Below the pieces are notes generated by a model, which saw nothing but the letters and a program-made list of their open reading frames with translations, did not search any database and had not been told where the DNA came from. Positions 5,967 to 7,774 of a stretch of 7,774 nt of DNA are shown piece by piece; within the stretch, counting starts at the first letter, position 1; the number at the start of each line of letters is the position of its first letter. The translations under genes and the position numbers were made by a program. Source of the DNA: Cyclobacteriaceae bacterium (GTDB lineage: Bacteria; Bacteroidota; Bacteroidia; Cytophagales; Cyclobacteriaceae); assembly GCA_013140395.1 (NCBI GenBank), contig JABFSY010000035.1, positions 1 to 7,774 of the forward strand. Reading direction: 5' to 3'.

Positions 5967-7774
5967 ATGGAAGAATCTAAAATTTTCAAACCCTACATTG
6001 CTCCGGAGCAAAACATCGCTGAGTTTACTGTAAAGTCAGTAGTTTTTGGCGTCTTCTTTGGAATTTTGTTTGGCTGCTCTACAGTATACCTTGCGTTGAA
6101 AGCAGGTCTAACTGTTTCAGCCTCCATACCCATCGCTGTAATAGCCATAACACTTGGTCGTAAGTTTTTAAAGACCACAATTTTAGAAAACAACATTATT
6201 CAAACCACCGGTTCGGCAGGAGAGTCCGTCGCTGCGGGTGTTGTGTTTACCCTACCTGGATTTTTGTTTTTATCTCCGGGTGCAGATGGTGTGAGTGTGG
6301 GGGAAAGTTATTTCAACTATTTAACGATATTAATTTTAGCTGCTTTTGGCGGTATGCTTGGTACGTTAATGATGATACCGCTGAGGAGATCACTCATCGT
6401 AAAAGAACACGGCACACTGCCATATCCGGAAGGCACTGCCTGCGCTTCTGTTTTACAAGCTGGAGAAAAGGGAGGAGATTTTGCAAAAACAGCGTTTGTA
6501 GGGATGGGAGTTGCATTCACCTACGCCATTCTGCAAAAGGTCTTACACGTTATTGCAGAAACACCTGCTTACGTAACAAGTCAGGTAAACAAATTCTGGC
6601 CATCTGCGGCTAGCCGGGGAGAAATCACCCCAGAGTACCTTGGCGTGGGCTACATTATAGGATTCAAAATTTCTGGTGTTCTTGTGGCAGGCTCTGTTCT
6701 AGCCTGGTGGGCCATGATTCCACTGCTGGCTACATTAGTTCCCGCTGATACGATTGCCATTCAATTGGTAAAACTCGGTTACTTGGTAGATGTTAATACA
6801 GCTGGTGGACCGGGCAGTTGGGATCCTGCAACGCATACCTTTGGAAGTTATGCGGATGCAATTTATCGCGCCTATATTCGACAGATTGGCGCAGGAGCCG
6901 TGGCGGCAGGTGGATTTATTACATTGATTAAAACAATTCCAACTATTATAAGCTCGTTCCGCGAGAGCGTTGGATCTCTCAAGGAAAAGGGTGGCGAAGG
7001 CGTGTTGCGAACCGATCGTGATTTGTCTTTTAAGGTTGTGATTATCGGAAGTATTGTTTTGATAGCCACACTTGCGATTATGCCCAATATTCCCGGTGAC
7101 AGCATCGTGCAAAAGTTATTGATAGGTGTGTTGATCATCATCTTCGGGTTCTTCTTTGTAACGGTAGCCAGTAGAATAGTCGGTTTGGTCGGTTCTAGTA
7201 ACAGTCCCATTTCAGGGATGACGATTGCTACCCTGATGGGCACTTGTCTGATCTTTACAGCTGTTGGCTGGAGTGGAAAGCTCTATGAGCCATTGGCGCT
7301 AGTGGTAGGCGGAATGATCTGTATTGCCGCTGCCAATGCGGGAGCAACTTCGCAAGATCTAAAAACAGGTTATATCGTTGGCGCAACACCACGCTACCAG
7401 CAATTGGCCTTGTTTATCGGGGCCATTGTTTCCTCCATCGCTATTGGTCTTGTGGTGAAGATTCTGGATACTCCAACTCAAGAGATGTTAGCACAGGGAA
7501 TCAAACATGCAGTTGGTAGTGATAAATTTCCAGCTCCCCAAGCCACTCTAATGGCTACGTTAGCAAAAGGTATTTTGTCCTTTAATCTCGACTGGCAGTT
7601 TGTAATGGTCGGTGTTTTTATTGCGGTGATGATTGAGTTATGCGGCATCAAGGCACTCGCCTTTGCCATCGGCTTGTATTTGCCATTGGCTACCACACTG
7701 CCGATTTTTATCGGACGGGCAATAAAAGGATATGTTGACTACCGGGCTGAAAAGAAAAACGAGAAGAAAGAAGA
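5967..7774 (+). CDS. OPT-family oligopeptide transporter, partial at right edge
   Basis: This polytopic inner-membrane transporter of the oligopeptide (OPT) family would take up peptides or related compounds. The frame opens at ATG 5967 (MEESKIFKPYIAPEQNIAEF) and stays open for 602 codons to the window end. Prokaryotic OPT proteins are roughly this long or somewhat longer, so only a short C-terminal piece is missing. Family features are STVYLALKAGLTVSASIP (38-55), TTGSAGESVAAGVVFTLPG (80-98), HGTLPYPEGTACASVLQAGE (148-167) and the hallmark SSNSPISGMTIATL (410-423). Hydrophobic segments alternate with short loops throughout. One longer polar loop around residues 272-297 contains GGPGSWDPATHTFGSYADA. 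The visible end, YRAEKKNEKKE, is a charged cytoplasmic-type stretch. It follows the POT gene by 6 bp. No stop is seen, so the true end is outside the window. Confidence 0.93.
   Translation, partial: MEESKIFKPYIAPEQNIAEFTVKSVVFGVFFGILFGCSTVYLALKAGLTVSASIPIAVIAITLGRKFLKTTILENNIIQTTGSAGESVAAGVVFTLPGFLFLSPGADGVSVGESYFNYLTILILAAFGGMLGTLMMIPLRRSLIVKEHGTLPYPEGTACASVLQAGEKGGDFAKTAFVGMGVAFTYAILQKVLHVIAETPAYVTSQVNKFWPSAASRGEITPEYLGVGYIIGFKISGVLVAGSVLAWWAMIPLLATLVPADTIAIQLVKLGYLVDVNTAGGPGSWDPATHTFGSYADAIYRAYIRQIGAGAVAAGGFITLIKTIPTIISSFRESVGSLKEKGGEGVLRTDRDLSFKVVIIGSIVLIATLAIMPNIPGDSIVQKLLIGVLIIIFGFFFVTVASRIVGLVGSSNSPISGMTIATLMGTCLIFTAVGWSGKLYEPLALVVGGMICIAAANAGATSQDLKTGYIVGATPRYQQLALFIGAIVSSIAIGLVVKILDTPTQEMLAQGIKHAVGSDKFPAPQATLMATLAKGILSFNLDWQFVMVGVFIAVMIELCGIKALAFAIGLYLPLATTLPIFIGRAIKGYVDYRAEKKNEKKE

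Noticed and set aside
6735..7243. Long open frames on the minus strand opposite the OPT gene (also 7478-7696, 6317-6520 and 5993-6196)
   Set aside because: They lie wholly inside a clear OPT coding frame, overlap one another and show no family resemblance.

Overview
The window looks like ordinary chromosomal DNA of a Bacteroidota bacterium, most likely a member of the Cytophagales. Three things point that way: moderate GC content; a lipoprotein of the Bacteroidota-type TamL (BamA/TamA-like) family; and starts without clear Shine-Dalgarno sequences. The species is not identifiable from sequence alone. I see no mobile element, CRISPR array, tRNA or rRNA, and no defence or biosynthetic cluster.

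Layout, left to right. (1) Positions 1-676, minus strand: the 5' part of a TamL-like outer-membrane assembly lipoprotein gene that runs off the left edge. It is interrupted by an in-frame TAA at 127-125, with family-like sequence continuing in the same frame beyond it. (2) 648-1391, plus strand: a TrmH/SpoU-family RNA 2'-O-methyltransferase, divergent from tamL with almost no space between them. (3) 1380-4520, minus strand: a compact group transcribed purC -> STAS-domain protein -> rnz (RNase Z) -> yhhQ-type queuosine-precursor transporter. rnz and the transporter overlap by 4 bp, and the transporter's 3' end overlaps the methyltransferase's 3' end by 12 bp. (4) 4521-4715: a divergent intergenic region with an 11-bp direct repeat, a short inverted repeat and a candidate plus-strand promoter. 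(5) 4716-7774, plus strand: a POT/PTR2-family proton-coupled peptide transporter, followed after 6 bp by an OPT-family oligopeptide transporter that runs off the right edge after about 602 codons.

Functionally there are two themes. Three neighbouring genes act in RNA maturation or modification: RNase Z, queuosine precursor uptake and an rRNA/tRNA methyltransferase. The right-hand pair is a peptide-uptake operon built from two unrelated transporter superfamilies. The most notable anomaly is the interrupted tamL. The rest looks intact and conventional, and I do not see a novel multi-gene system.
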